64,000 bases of DNA from Rhea pennata (Eukaryota; Chordata; Aves; Rheiformes; Rheidae), in the NCBI RefSeq assembly GCF_028389875.1, contig NC_084678.1, forward strand, positions 15,406,899 to 15,470,898, in the 5' to 3' direction. How positions within the stretch are numbered: the stretch's first letter is position 1; the number at the start of each line of letters is the position of its first letter. Below are positions 50,501-58,416 of this stretch, one piece after another. The notes under the pieces were generated by a model. It ran no database searches. It saw only the letters and a program-made list of their open reading frames with translations, and was not told the DNA's origin. Both the position numbers and the translations under genes were made by a program.

Positions 50501-52045
50501 TTAGAACTCAGTGATTTTCAGAATAGTAACAAATTGTATTCAACAAATCTACTTCAATTACTGTATTTAAAAGCACTGTGAGACTGAAATTTGACACAAG
50601 TGTACACCGTACAATGAAAACACAGAATGCTTTTAAACCACATCAGAATACCCTGGTATGCCATAGGGAATATTTACCCGTTTGTACTAAATTTCACCAC
50701 AGAAGATGTCTGCAGCTTTGATGATTTAAATCCAGGAGGCTACTCAATAATATTGTAAGGTAGAGCTTCAGAACTGAGAAATGTTCTTTATCACTCTTTC
50801 CTTCACTGAAATAGTTACAATCTAAAGAGTTTCAGAAGCTTTATTTCAAGGACACCATATGACATCAATAACCACACATTTTCCCAAGAATTAACCGTTC
50901 AAAAGTATTTCAGAATCAGGGAATTCATTTCAAGCCTTGGAAGAGCTGTTTGGTTCAACTCAAATGCAGAATGGCAAACAAACATGAGCATCAACTGCTT
51001 GCTTTTGAGCTCCCATGAGCTTTAAAATTCATGGGGAATGCCTGCATTCAGCCTAAAGTAGGCTACCAAACCAGAAGAACACTGAAAGAGTTCAGGAACA
51101 AAAGGAAGAGGAGCAGATGGGTGGGATAGGAAAAATTGCTTATGAACTGGTCTATGAAATAAATTAGTGAAGATAAAAGAGCAACACTGGATTAGCACTA
51201 CCAGCCACAGACTCTTGTCAGGATTTTGCAATTAGGAATGTAGGGGAACTCCTATAGCGGATGTAGCAAATCATTAAATCATGAATAATCATTTCAAAGC
51301 AGTAAGAACAGATTCTGGTAACATTCCAGATGGGGAGATGGGCAAATTAAAGAAAAAATTATATAATATCACACAAACATGCCAATACATATTCCCAACT
51401 CTTTTTTCTCTTTTTGTAGGATATATCAAATTTTCAAATCTCCGAAGTCCCCAAATCTTACATTTTCGCTATTTATAACAGTTTTATGATTGAATGATGA
51501 TCTCTAGGTGCTCTACAGTGTCATGTTACTGTCCCAAATACAGGGAGGCGAAGCGGGGAAATACCAACCCCTCCCCTAATTCGACTATTTTCAGTGGATC
51601 ACTTTATTATTTCATGAATTAAAAAAAAATAAAAAAACAAGATCTGCATGACCATGGAAAAGCAGAATTAAGAAAAAATGAATGTACAGATCTACATTAA
51701 CATTTTCAGCCTTCTATGTCTTCTCTGTAGAAGATCACACAGACTATGTGCATTTTTTCTCTCTGTCAACTATTTCCACTCCCAAAATAAATACAGGTGG
51801 GGAAGAGGAAGAATTACATATTAAAGAATAATCTGATTTAAAAAACCCTAGGCACTAGATCGCATGGTATTGAATACCTGCACTAATACGTATTTTGCTC
51901 CATTGTCTGAATCAGTGATTCTATCCAAGGAGTCACTCCTTGATGGCTGAGGACAGTCCGAGTTTAAAGTGCCTTCTTCCACGATGTTGCTCTGTAATAA
52001 CCTTTCAATCTCCCTGTTCAGAATCTCCAATTGATCACACATCAT
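8445..52045 (-). CDS. DIDO1: DIDO1 (death inducer-obliterator 1, long DIDO3-type form), 17 coding exons
   Basis: A nuclear chromatin and transcription protein. Seventeen exons join in frame (51878-52065 down to 8445-11845). Counted from the ATG at 52045 they give 2,499 residues, against about 2,240 in human. Order, in provisional numbering: N-terminal extension 1-160; basic and acidic region with the duplicated LTLKE motif; PHD finger about 452-504 with ligands C453, C455, C467, C470, H475, C478, C498, C501 and the aromatic W473 (family role: H3K4me3 binding); CFP1-like Cys cluster about 575-610; TFIIS central-like domain about 848-961; SPOC domain about 1228-1385; then a Pro/Gly-rich and R/D/E-rich tail to 2499. 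The start is uncertain: the residue matching human Met1 is Leu161, and the frame stays open upstream of 52045 to the exon edge. Alternative ends resembling DIDO1/DIDO2 forms are listed separately. Identity is secure. Confidence 0.96.
12306..12352. repeat. C10 then A-rich run
   Basis: A homopolymer C run directly followed by an A-rich tract with GAAAA units; simple low-complexity DNA. Confidence 0.85.
18086..18104. mobile_element. CR1-like LINE 3' tail remnant
   Basis: TCATAGAATCATAGAATCA is the octamer-repeat tail (ATTCTATG on the other strand) that ends avian CR1 LINEs. The neighbouring sequence is too diverged for me to delimit any body, so only the tail is annotated. Confidence 0.5.
18356..18369 (-). 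promoter_or_regulatory. CTCF-like motif next to the intronic poly(A) signals
   Basis: CTGCCACCTACTGA matches 13 of 14 positions of the CTCF core on minus (SYGCCMYCTRSTGG on plus). It lies 18-31 nt beyond the AATAAA cluster in transcript sense. Binding is inferred only. Confidence 0.45.
18387..18400 (-). terminator. DIDO1: Three overlapping AATAAA signals in intron P-Q
   Basis: TTTATTTATTTATT on plus gives three overlapping AATAAA hexamers on minus, 397-410 nt downstream of the read-through TGA. A plausible poly(A) signal for the DIDO2-like transcript. Confidence 0.5.
18797..18825 (-). CDS. DIDO1: Read-through tail of exon P (DIDO2-like C-terminus)
   Basis: If the exon P donor is not used, the frame continues G-KHKTGEVK and stops at TGA. 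In mammals a shorter isoform (DIDO2) lacks the giant last exon and ends after the SPOC region. Whether this tail is the avian equivalent is inferred from position and the poly(A) signals about 400 nt on. Confidence 0.5.
18826..19021 (-). CDS. DIDO1: DIDO1 coding exon P (SPOC domain core)
   Basis: Encodes residues 1302-1366: ELCLIRFHPATEEEEVAYIS, LYSYFSSRGRFGVVANNNRH, VKDLYLIPLSAKDPIPSKLL, PFEGP. Highly conserved. The donor CCAG|gtaagc opens a 6.98 kb intron. Unspliced read-through adds KHKTGEVK and a TGA (18799-18797), a DIDO2-like end. Confidence 0.96.
19022..19694 (-). other. DIDO1 intron O-P
   Basis: AT-rich intron; nothing else recognised. Confidence 0.85.
19695..19784 (-). CDS. DIDO1: DIDO1 coding exon O (SPOC domain)
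   Basis: 30 codons, residues 1272-1301: DLPDTIHIGGRISPKTVWDY, VGKLKSSLSK. It matches mammalian DLPDTIHIGGRIAPKTVWDY. Acceptor cgtttag, donor AAG|gtattc. Phase 0 at both ends. Confidence 0.95.
19785..20832 (-). other. DIDO1 intron N-O
   Basis: AT-rich intron; nothing else recognised. Confidence 0.85.
20833..20986 (-). CDS. DIDO1: DIDO1 coding exon N (start of SPOC domain)
   Basis: Encodes residues 1220-1271: IAESRSPQDGDTSLFLSRLN, TIWKGFINMQSVAKFVTKAY, PVSGCFEYLSE. The TIWKGFI-MQSVAKF block is the first strand and helix of the SPOC domain, which binds the phosphorylated RNA polymerase II C-terminal domain in this family. Acceptor ttttgcag, donor GAG|gttaga. Confidence 0.95.
20987..21907 (-). 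other. DIDO1 intron M-N, with CA repeat
   Basis: AT-rich intron with an imperfect CA/CACG microsatellite at 21777-21842, close to the exon M donor. Confidence 0.85.
21777..21842. repeat. Imperfect (CA)n microsatellite
   Basis: CA units interrupted by TG, TC and CG. It lies about 65-130 nt past the exon M donor in transcript sense, where CA repeats can act as hnRNP L-type splicing elements. Confidence 0.8.
21908..22439 (-). CDS. DIDO1: DIDO1 coding exon M
   Basis: Encodes residues 1043-1219. ASEDEPPPKKAKL (basic, NLS-like) is followed by a fast-evolving Ser/Thr/Glu-rich stretch, then the conserved GVVTTVTVSGRDPRTA and VPKSILTKPTSSPDPRYLAV. The donor ATCAA|gtgcgt is unusual. It joins exon N as AA+T (Asn1220). 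Confidence 0.93.
22568..22703 (-). CDS. DIDO1: DIDO1 coding exon L
   Basis: Encodes residues 998-1042 and one base: EQQDSARTAPDLNNAPSLDV, then SSMLKDTTSQHRAHLFDLNC, KICT. The segment DVFSSMLKDTTSQHRAHLFD is identical to mammalian DIDO1. The donor is ACAG|gtatct. The following intron is very short (128 bp). Confidence 0.95.
22704..23327 (-). other. DIDO1 intron K-L
   Basis: AT-rich intron with a short GGGGGGTGGGG run near 23037. Nothing else seen. Confidence 0.85.
23328..23435 (-). CDS. DIDO1: DIDO1 coding exon K
   Basis: 36 codons, residues 962-997: MMESRNKSQEIKKSVVKQEN, then PDVNMEDSPPVSDSD. A charged linker matching mammalian MESRTKLHNESKK...DSPPVSDSEE. Acceptor tctctcag, donor GAC|gtaagt. 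Conserved in position; no separate domain. Confidence 0.94.
23663..23779 (-). CDS. DIDO1: DIDO1 coding exon J (end of TFIIS-like domain)
   Basis: 39 codons, residues 923-961: GLFHRVLRQEISLSKLVRLK, PEELLSKELSVWKEKPSKA. Acceptor ttttcag, strong donor GCA|gtaagt. It completes the TFIIS-like domain. Confidence 0.95.
23780..24445 (-). other. DIDO1 intron I-J
   Basis: AT-rich intron; no further feature recognised. Confidence 0.85.
24446..24605 (-). CDS. DIDO1: DIDO1 coding exon I (TFIIS-like domain)
   Basis: Encodes residues 869-922: VNDSDDLVMTESEVGKVALN, then NRYKSKYRSIMFNLKDPKNQ. The latter is the family signature YKxKYRSxxFNLKD-KN of TFIIS domain II, used by DIDO/PHF3 proteins to contact the RNA polymerase II jaw. 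Acceptor aaacag, donor CAG|gtttgg. Confidence 0.96.
24606..25873 (-). other. DIDO1 intron H-I
   Basis: Intron of 1.27 kb with a T23 run (24771-24793). The stretch 24940-25560 is less AT-rich than its flanks and may be an old degenerate repeat, but I cannot identify it. Confidence 0.75.
24771..24793. repeat. Poly-T run (23 nt)
   Basis: Homopolymer T on plus. Confidence 0.95.
25874..26336 (-). CDS. DIDO1: DIDO1 coding exon H (start of TFIIS-like domain)
   Basis: Encodes residues 715-868. A Ser/Thr/Lys-rich linker with FKGVIPKKAWPSSGSVSS leads to SQPNSQIRQNIRRSLKEILW, the first helix of the TFIIS central-like domain. The donor AAGAG|gtggga is weak. It joins exon I as AG+G (Arg869). Confidence 0.95.
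28173..28247. repeat. A-rich / (GAAA)n / CAC compound repeat
   Basis: Poly-A runs into GAAA tetranucleotides and then into CA/CCA units; simple-sequence DNA. Confidence 0.9.
33328..33341 (-). promoter_or_regulatory. CTCF-like motif (minus orientation)
   Basis: GCACCCTCTTGTGG on plus matches 12 of 14 positions of SYGCCMYCTRSTGG, the reverse complement of the CTCF core. It lies in a locally GC-richer patch of the 15 kb intron. Motif only. Confidence 0.35.
35953..35966 (+). promoter_or_regulatory. CTCF-like motif (plus orientation), full consensus match
   Basis: CCAGTAGGTGGCAG fits CCASYAGRKGGCRS at all 14 positions. It lies in a GC-richer patch (about 35,930-36,020) of an otherwise AT-rich intron. 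Binding is not shown by sequence alone. Confidence 0.55.
37365..37397. repeat. (GT/GCGT)n microsatellite
   Basis: Alternating purine-pyrimidine GT units with GCGT interruptions, a potential Z-DNA-forming tract. Confidence 0.85.
41445..41670 (-). CDS. DIDO1: DIDO1 coding exon G
   Basis: Encodes residues 640-714 (ASTKPLSVQKRPFPEKKEGN through STPSWASDHNYNAVKPEKTA to SSLLFK) plus one base. The block TPSWASDHNYNAVKPEKTAA is identical to the mammalian one. The donor is AAAT|gtatgt. If unspliced, the frame runs 16 more codons (CMYRIGIFLNNHLHFL) to a stop at about 41395. It is followed by the 15.1 kb intron. Confidence 0.94.
41671..42374 (-). other. DIDO1 intron F-G
   Basis: AT-rich intron; no feature beyond short homopolymers. 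Confidence 0.85.
42375..42587 (-). CDS. DIDO1: DIDO1 coding exon F (CFP1-like Cys cluster)
   Basis: Encodes residues 569-639: VFEAPGASKCIGPGCFNVAL, PDSVYCSNDCILKHAAATMK, then a Lys/Pro-rich segment ending PKSQPQ. The C-x4-C and C-x3-C pairs with the following His and Ala-rich helix resemble the C-terminal Cys-rich module of CFP1/CXXC1. Acceptor tctttag, donor CAG|gtaagc; 71 codons, phase 0 at both ends. Confidence 0.95.
42588..45641 (-). other. DIDO1 intron E-F (3.05 kb)
   Basis: AT-rich intron. It contains a perfect 2 x 23-bp tandem duplication (43893-43938) and a GC-richer patch at 42,880-43,160. No exon recognised. Confidence 0.8.
43893..43938. repeat. Perfect 23-bp tandem duplication
   Basis: Two identical 23-bp copies starting CAAGAAGGAGTC and ending CTCAAAGT lie head to tail, with no further copies; a recent local duplication. 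Confidence 0.95.
45642..45960 (-). CDS. DIDO1: DIDO1 coding exon E (second half of PHD finger)
   Basis: Encodes R462-P568: FMICCDRCEEWFHGDCVGIS through EDYICPNC, giving six of the eight PHD zinc ligands, with W473 for methyl-lysine recognition. Then follows a linker, EDQGIKGRIEKAANPSGKKK, nearly identical to the mammalian one. Acceptor ttttttcag, donor CCT|gtaagt. Confidence 0.96.
45961..46268 (-). other. DIDO1 intron D-E, splitting the PHD finger
   Basis: A 308-bp intron interrupting the PHD domain between its second and third zinc ligands. No other feature. Confidence 0.9.
46269..47181 (-). CDS. DIDO1: DIDO1 coding exon D (conserved N-terminus and first half of PHD)
   Basis: Encodes residues 158-461. 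It starts SVLDEKGEQSNEEEQKAIK, where L161 matches the mammalian start MDDKG. Then come KPTSKEFKKTWGFRRTTIAK, a poly-Gln run, the basic segment LRRSGRQPKRTERVEEFL (likely NLS), an uninterrupted Glu tract with DDDSSDSDSD, the duplicated LTLKE(L/I)QNRLRKK motif, and the start of the PHD finger, LYCICRQPHNN. The donor is AACAG|gtagga. The Glu tract is a GAG/GAA trinucleotide repeat at 46686-46742. Confidence 0.95.
46555..46671 (-). repeat. DIDO1: Duplicated 21-residue motif in DIDO1
   Basis: Two adjacent coding copies, LTLKELQNRLRKKRVEQ and LTLKEIQNRLRKKNTEQ, are spaced by 63 bp. Twelve of the first 13 residues are identical, yet 8 of those 13 codons differ synonymously. Confidence 0.9.
46686..46742 (-). 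repeat. DIDO1: GAG/GAA trinucleotide repeat coding a Glu tract
   Basis: CTC/TTC units on plus encode an uninterrupted run of Glu directly before DDDSSDSDSD in exon D. The acidic patch is longer than I recall in mammalian DIDO1. Confidence 0.9.
47182..47580 (-). other. DIDO1 intron C-D, with AT/GT microsatellite
   Basis: A 399-bp intron with a compound (AT)n(GT)n(AT)n repeat at about 47456-47540 near its 5' end. Confidence 0.85.
47456..47540. repeat. (AT)n(GT)n(AT)n microsatellite
   Basis: AT blocks flank a short GT block. Self-complementary, so it can form a hairpin in the transcript just past the exon C donor. Confidence 0.9.
47581..47691 (-). CDS. DIDO1: DIDO1 upstream coding exon C (N-terminal extension)
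   Basis: Acceptor tgtctttag, strong donor CTG|gtaagt. Encodes V121-P157: FQSGDSGVRIMEQVVNSQPV, then PLESESNTDNMENSSP. It joins to exon D as G+CA (Ala158). Two internal Met codons (in RIMEQ and DNMENS) are in frame and could serve as downstream starts. Confidence 0.78.
47692..50066 (-). other. DIDO1 intron B-C (2.4 kb)
   Basis: AT-rich intron with a long A-rich tract (48858-48916). No exon or gene recognised. Confidence 0.8.
48858..48916. repeat. A-rich low-complexity tract
   Basis: A24-class run followed by GAGGAGG and further A runs. Confidence 0.9.
50067..50259 (-). CDS. DIDO1: DIDO1 upstream coding exon B (N-terminal extension)
   Basis: Acceptor tttttcttcag, donor TCAG|gtaaag. Encodes residues 57-120 (EPAQKGGLMVLESPSC... 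to GETSNAVS) and one base of 121. Ser-rich, with no recognised domain. The phase 0 entry and phase 1 exit match exons A and C. Confidence 0.75.
50260..51877 (-). other. DIDO1 intron A-B (1.6 kb)
   Basis: AT-rich; nothing recognised beyond short homopolymers. Confidence 0.75.
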
Positions 52046-52065
52046 GCAATTTTTAAATGATATGC
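51878..52065 (-). CDS. DIDO1: DIDO1 upstream coding exon A (N-terminal extension)
   Basis: Acceptor cctttag, donor CAG|gtattc (phase 0). It reads ISFKNC-MMCDQLEILNREIERLLQ and continues to AKYVLVQ. The first in-frame ATG pair is at 52045 and 52042; the second has A at -3. Upstream of it the frame is open to the acceptor (phase 1 entry), so the true start may be in an exon further upstream. The segment DQLEILNREIERLLQ has heptad-like spacing of Leu/Ile, suggesting a short amphipathic helix. I do not recognise a counterpart in mammalian DIDO1. It is coding because all three following junctions keep the frame. Confidence 0.7.
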
Positions 52066-55000
52066 CTAAAGGAAGAGGGAAAGTCAGCTAATCACTTCTT
52101 GGTCAACTCTAACATTGAATAATTTCTAATTTGAATAATTTATCCAGTAACATACTAAAGAAAGGACTGTCTTTGTATTGCAAAATTACGTATTTGTGTG
52201 CTTCAACTCAAGGCCATGTGCATAACATGCTCTTTTACATTTATGTTTGAGGTGTAGAGCTGATATCACTAAAACATTCCGAAAATGCAATCATCATCTT
52301 TTCTTCTTAGAAGACAGTCTGGTTATTTAAGCATAATACACTTTACCATCTACTACAGTCATACTCCATCCAGTGGCAAGACTGCATAATACATAGACAA
52401 CAGCTTTAATTTAACATAAAACAACATTTTGGATGTAAATAATGATCAGAAACGACCAGAAATCTATGCAACTATTGTGCTTTTTTGTGTTACAGTCATT
52501 ATCTCACTAATAACCTACAGGAGAAAAGCCTAACAGAACTGCAATTTTAAAAGAATTATAAATTTGATAGTTATATAAATTTAGCACACTTAAAATTCTA
52601 AAATTCCACCCCCCACACACACACATTTGCTAGAAAATGTTTGGATTGCTTTCAACTGTATTATTTACTTCCTTCATTTTCTCTCTCCTTATTTAGTCCA
52701 TGCTACACTTATTTATATGAATCTGCTCTTGTGAAATTATATCGTAAAACACATTAACAAATGCCTAGAAGCTGAAAAACAAATTTTATCAAAATGTAAA
52801 AACACAAATTCCTAACTCACAATTACACTTTTAAACTTAACACACCTGCAGGCACTTTAAGAATAATTTCTACTATGGCCTGCAAAAATTTTCTACACCA
52901 AAAAGGAACTTTGAAAGTCTTAGTATCTCTCTCTCTTCCCAATTCAGTAGGATTTTCTTTTGTTCTGTTTGTTCTCTGGTTTAACTATTCAGTTATGATG
53001 GCGATACTAAGAGAAACATAGGTTTAAGCAGTAAAGTTCATCTTGTATTGAAGGAACTGAAGGTTCATGATCAACTTAAACTTTTCCCTCCTAATACAGT
53101 TCATTAATCATACTCCTGGAATTTGAAAGCTCTCTCTGAAAACTATGAAGTGTTGTACTTCCTCTAATAGAGAATTGGAAGAAATAGGAATGGTCTATTA
53201 GAAAGACTGTTAATTAACTTTGTTTAAAAAAAACCGAGGAAAATCTAAAAATGAAAGGGCAGAAGGGCAAAACAGCACTAATAAGCAGCAGTATGTGTAT
53301 TTACTATTTGGAATGCCCTCTGGTTTTACTTAGGTTAATAATTTCCTTTGATAAGTGATCTCCACCATGAAAATGTGTAAGCTTTTAAGATCTATTATAA
53401 ATTAAACAAAGTCGAAAACACAGACCAAGAATTTTGTAAAGGTAAAAATCTCTCTCCTCTTCACAGAAGAGTAAGTTTTGTCCACACAAACTCTAGGTTA
53501 ATTGACTTAAATTGATACATAACGTACACAATAGGCCCTCATTAAACAAGGGATTCACAGTGCTTATGAAATCCAAACTTACGGATTATGAAGGAAATAA
53601 AAAAAGTAACACTGATATTACTTCAGCTGCTCCTGCTCCCTTACCCCTTGCTTTCAGTCTGTGCCACATACACCCACCTGCCAGCCTAGAATGCTCTCAT
53701 GACTTCTTGTTAAGCAGATTCAGTTTATTAAGACAACAGAAAACTAATCTACAAACAGAGACCCAAAAGGATGAGATGAATATCAGAAGTCATGCAAAGG
53801 CATGGAAGAACAGGGGTGGAGAACAGAACCCCTTCAGGTAGCAACAACTTGCTGTACCAGCTCAGACTTCAACCATACCATCATCCATGCAGGAACAGCT
53901 AATCAGATCTCAGCCAGCAGTATTTCATTAACTTCCCCTCAGTTAAAACTCTACTCTTTCAAAATCAGATCAATGTTTGAAGCCTTGTACAAACGTGTGA
54001 TCCACACAGATGACATTTGGCATTTCTGAAAACTAATACAACATCAATCCTTTTAAGTCATATCATATGGGTTTTGTTGTTCACCACACTGCAGCTGGAT
54101 ATTCCAAGAGGTGGTACTGCTGCAACGCAGCATTAAAAACATAATAGTGTGATTTTTCCAGTAAAATAGAACAGCCACCTATTTAAAGCAGAGCAGAAAT
54201 ATGATACAGAATATCTAGAAAAAGAATAGTCAGTTAAAACCTAAGTTTTTCTCCTTTGCTAATTTTGAGATCAAATGCTTCGTTTCCCCAAAACAAGTTA
54301 TGTACTTGAATACAACTTGGACTCAAATTTCAGAAGCAATCAGACCAAAAATGTATCCTAGCATAGAAAAATAACATAAAACCATCAATAACAATGCATA
54401 TAAAACCCTGACCATAAGCAAAGTTTTCAACTGAAGAGGAAAATATATTTAACTGAAAAAATGACATCATCACATTATAAAGATCGTGTGACACAAGCTT
54501 TTAATTTCACAATCAGGTCAAGCATTCTCAAGCAGTAAGAAACATGAAAACAGAGGACTGCCCACTCTGCAAGACTAGAGAAACTATCGCTAACATTCAC
54601 CATCCCTGAAGATTCTGTAACTACTACAGAGGTGTATGTAATGTGTATGACATTCAGTCTACATGGCTTGAAAAAATTCCAGAGCAGTATCAGCAACCAA
54701 TCTAACACGAGTCAGAAAAGATACTCCCAGATTTCTGAATCCTCTTTTTCACAAACGTGCAATATACATTAAAACCTCTATCCTCCAACATATCTTCAGT
54801 AATCAACAACGAACAAAATGGAGAGGGAAAGCCTGTAACCTAAATCTTCTTATCCGTAAACATATTATCACTTTCACATTGAAACTAAAACCTTACCAAA
54901 TGCATACAGCTATTTTCTGCCTTCTTTGCTACCTCAATGGTTTGCAAATCTCAGGCAAAAAGTAAGGGAGAGAGACTATCATTTCCCAGTCCTATGTTAT

Positions 55001-58000
55001 TGGCATAACTACAGAACTGGCAACTTGAAGATACCTGGATTTGCTGAATGGTACTTCATTAAGCCCTCTTAAAAATGCCTCAATATACTATCTGATGATG
55101 ATAGAGCAAAGCTTTTGAAGAATGGCCAAGTTTCCACTTTTTAATATATCTATTTTTAGAAAAAGGCTGATTCAACATTTTACCAAGTTACTTATGCCTT
55201 CAAACCAGTAATACTACTTGTTTCGTTTTCTAATTTGCCATAAAAAAATAATAATGCACTCAGCTGAGCCACCAAATCCATAAAGACTTTGTCTTTTTAC
55301 AACTTATAATTCTAAATGAATTATGATTTTCCTGTCCAAGTTAACTGAGAAGATTTCACTTTGTAAAAGAGTTTTGAAAGACAGCTTACTAACAAAAAAA
55401 CTTCAACTAAACAGAAAAGGAAAAAAAATAATTTCTCCTTAGTCCAAATACTTTTATGTAAGTAAAACTGCATGATAAAATTCATGGTAAATTCTTGAGG
55501 TGCAGCTTATTAGATACGTTATTTATTCTTTTATATATGAAAGACTAGCGATAGTTATCTTCTAATTAACATTAATCTTTGTTAACAACATTTAGATGAC
55601 ATGAACATGCAACGCTGCATGTTATCACATGTTGTTAGATGACAGCATTTCAAAGCTCAGCAAACCTGCTGTACTCTCCACAAGTTCTTCTACCATATAC
55701 TTACCAAATTATATAAGCAACTTTCATGAATGTTTTAGTCAAAATGACTAGTATCAGGCATCTATTAGTTCTCACATCTCCGTGCTTGCCCCAAGAACGC
55801 TATAAAGGATGTATTTGTTTTCAAAATCTCTCTTACATGTACTCAGGGCTGCAAATGCATCAAAGAAAGTAAGGTTCACCTCCTACTTAAGGCCTGTGAT
55901 GGCCTTTAGTTTCTGCCAGAATTGATTCAGTCTGCCATGTTACCTAAGGAAGGGAGGGTTACATCTCCTGTAATAGAGAAAAAGGCTCCCCCTGCTCTCA
56001 TTTTAAATAGTCTTCATGCTGAAGCTCCAGCTAATGTTTTATATACTTTAAGGACATTCAATGGTCAGGGCTCAAGAACAGGACAGAGATCCTGAAAAAT
56101 CACAAGGATCAATAAGAAGTTCTGTGCATTCCCCCAAACTAGGGTTGGTGGGAAGATAGAAGAGTGTTTGCATCTGCAAAGAAAGCCAAAGAAAAATAAG
56201 ACCCTTGCACCTTCTAGCTATGAGAAGCAGGTTATCATTCAGTGGTAAGTTTCAATTTCAGTGAGGTTATCTTAAATATTTAAGAAACTTCAGCATGTTA
56301 CGAACATGACAGAAAGCATCCTTTCCAGAATGATGTAATGGTGATTCCAATCGCAACTGATGTTGCTTGCCCACTTTAATCGCTGTAGAAGAGGTACAGA
56401 CCTTGGCCAATGCCTCCTTTAAGTGCTGAAAAATTCCTAGTAAGTGAATGTACTAATATCACGTAAGAATTTCTGATTGGCCAAGATTTCATTCATATAA
56501 TGACAATATTTCTGATGCGAATAAAAGAAATGGAGTGGCATCAGTTAAGCTGTATCAACCAGTCGGAAGACTGATCCCATGAAAAATGGCTATATTCCCA
56601 TTTGTCAAAGACAAGATCTAGAAAACTTGTACTGTTTCCACAAAGCAGTAGCAAAATTAATCCCTTGAATCCCCAAACACCACAAAAGCAGCTCAAAAGG
56701 AAGTCACTAGGGCAAAGCCTTCTTTGTACATAAACAAGCAATTTTATTTGGACCATGGGCAAAGACACAATCTATCGACCCCTAAAGAAGAGCAGTAAAA
56801 AGGTTTTGCACTAAGAATTATACAAGCACTGGAGAAAGACATGTACACACGGGACTGCAGTGCAATTCTCTCCATCTGCTCTTCCCAGAAAGATGCAAGA
56901 AGTAACAGAAAAAGTGGATAGCAAAACTTGACATTCTACTGCTCCTCTGAGGAGAGCCCACATTGTCCCAGCCTATCTTAAGGCTGGTACAGAGAGTCCC
57001 TGACATTTGTAGGTGTATATCAACATAAAGCACAGACTTGACAAGAATAACCACATCCATACTAAAAATGCTCTGCTGGTTTACTGCACTAGTTTTTCCC
57101 CCCATAAGTACAACTGGGATATAATTTTTATTTTCATTTAAAATGAATCCACCACCTACTGATTTAATTATCTTCTTTTTAGAAGGAAGCTACCTTTCAA
57201 AAAGTTGTGAAATGGAATAATGATGGCTGAAGAGCGAGAGAGGCAGCAAGTCATGAGGCTGAAGTCCAGGTTTGTGGAGACATAAGAAAACTGTACGATT
57301 CTAACACCACACTCACAAACACTAATTTAGTATCTCAGTACTTGACTATTGTAGACAGGCCACAGTTCAGGGTCAGAAGTCCAGACATTCCTGGTAATTA
57401 CAAACATTTTGCATATTTCATGCTAGTTAAAAGTTTGAATTCAAAAAGTCATGTTAACAATATAACTTCCATAAAATTACAGCATTTCACTGCTTATAGT
57501 TAGACCTAGCATTAAAAAAGTCAAGAGGAATAATGCTACAAAAACTGTAACACTAGTACCTGTGCTTTGCTGCCTATAGTTGAACACACTAAATTAATTC
57601 CAAGATAGTAACAAAACTATCTCATACATCTGCAATAATAACAAGTTAAAAGTTGCAGTTAATTTCTTCCTATTCCAGAACCAATACATTATTTCCCAGT
57701 AAAAAATATATGTTTTGTAATCCACAAGAATAAATGTAGATTCAATAAAATGTAATTCAGTTATACAACCATGTTTCTCACAAATACCACAGCCTAATTT
57801 AAGAAATGCCTACTCTTAAGTACCGCATGAAGCAGTGATTTATCTAGGCATACATTAATAACTACTATATAACTATCATAGGCACAAAATACCACTCGCA
57901 GCTAGTTTTAAGATAGTACTAACACTGCAGTATTTCAGTCCCAAAGGTAGGGAACACAAAGTATTATTGATTTGTCAGGGATGACACCACTGACATCTAC

Positions 58001-58385
58001 AATAAAGTCACATGTTACTCTTGCCCTCAGACCTGCTGTTTCTTCCCTCACCTCTAAACCCCCTTTCCAAACACAGGTGGCAGCATCTGTAAAGCCTTAT
58101 CTTTCAGCAGGGAAGTGTTGGATGGCATACTATCCACTCTTCTAACAAAATAATGGAAGAGACCAGACTAGCATGAAAGATCAGGCTGTTCCAGGACAGA
58201 AATGGCTACACTGGAGTATAGGAGAGGATCTGTACCCTCAAGAGACAGCAGAAAGAAATGTGTCCTGATAATCAGGCCACTGCATTTTCTGCCATGAGGA
58301 AAGAGCTCCACAGTGAGAGACCTTAGACCATTAATGAGATCAAACCTACTAGAAAAAAGAAAGAAAGAAAAGAAACAAAAGGAGA

Positions 58386-58416
58386 AAAGGAATTAAGCCA
58401 AAAAGGAATTAAGCCA
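58386..58416. repeat. Short tandem pair (15/16 bp)
   Basis: Two copies of AAAGGAATTAAGCCA, the second with one extra A, follow a GAAA-rich stretch. Confidence 0.85.

Noticed and set aside
57214..57274. Plus-strand ATG followed by MAEERERQQVMRLKSRFVET, looking like a small charged coding start
   Set aside because: It stops after 20 codons, with no clear donor and no homology. Probably chance.
58070..58085. AGGTGGCAG sequence considered as a further CTCF site
   Set aside because: It fits only about 10 of 14 consensus positions, near what chance gives over 64 kb.
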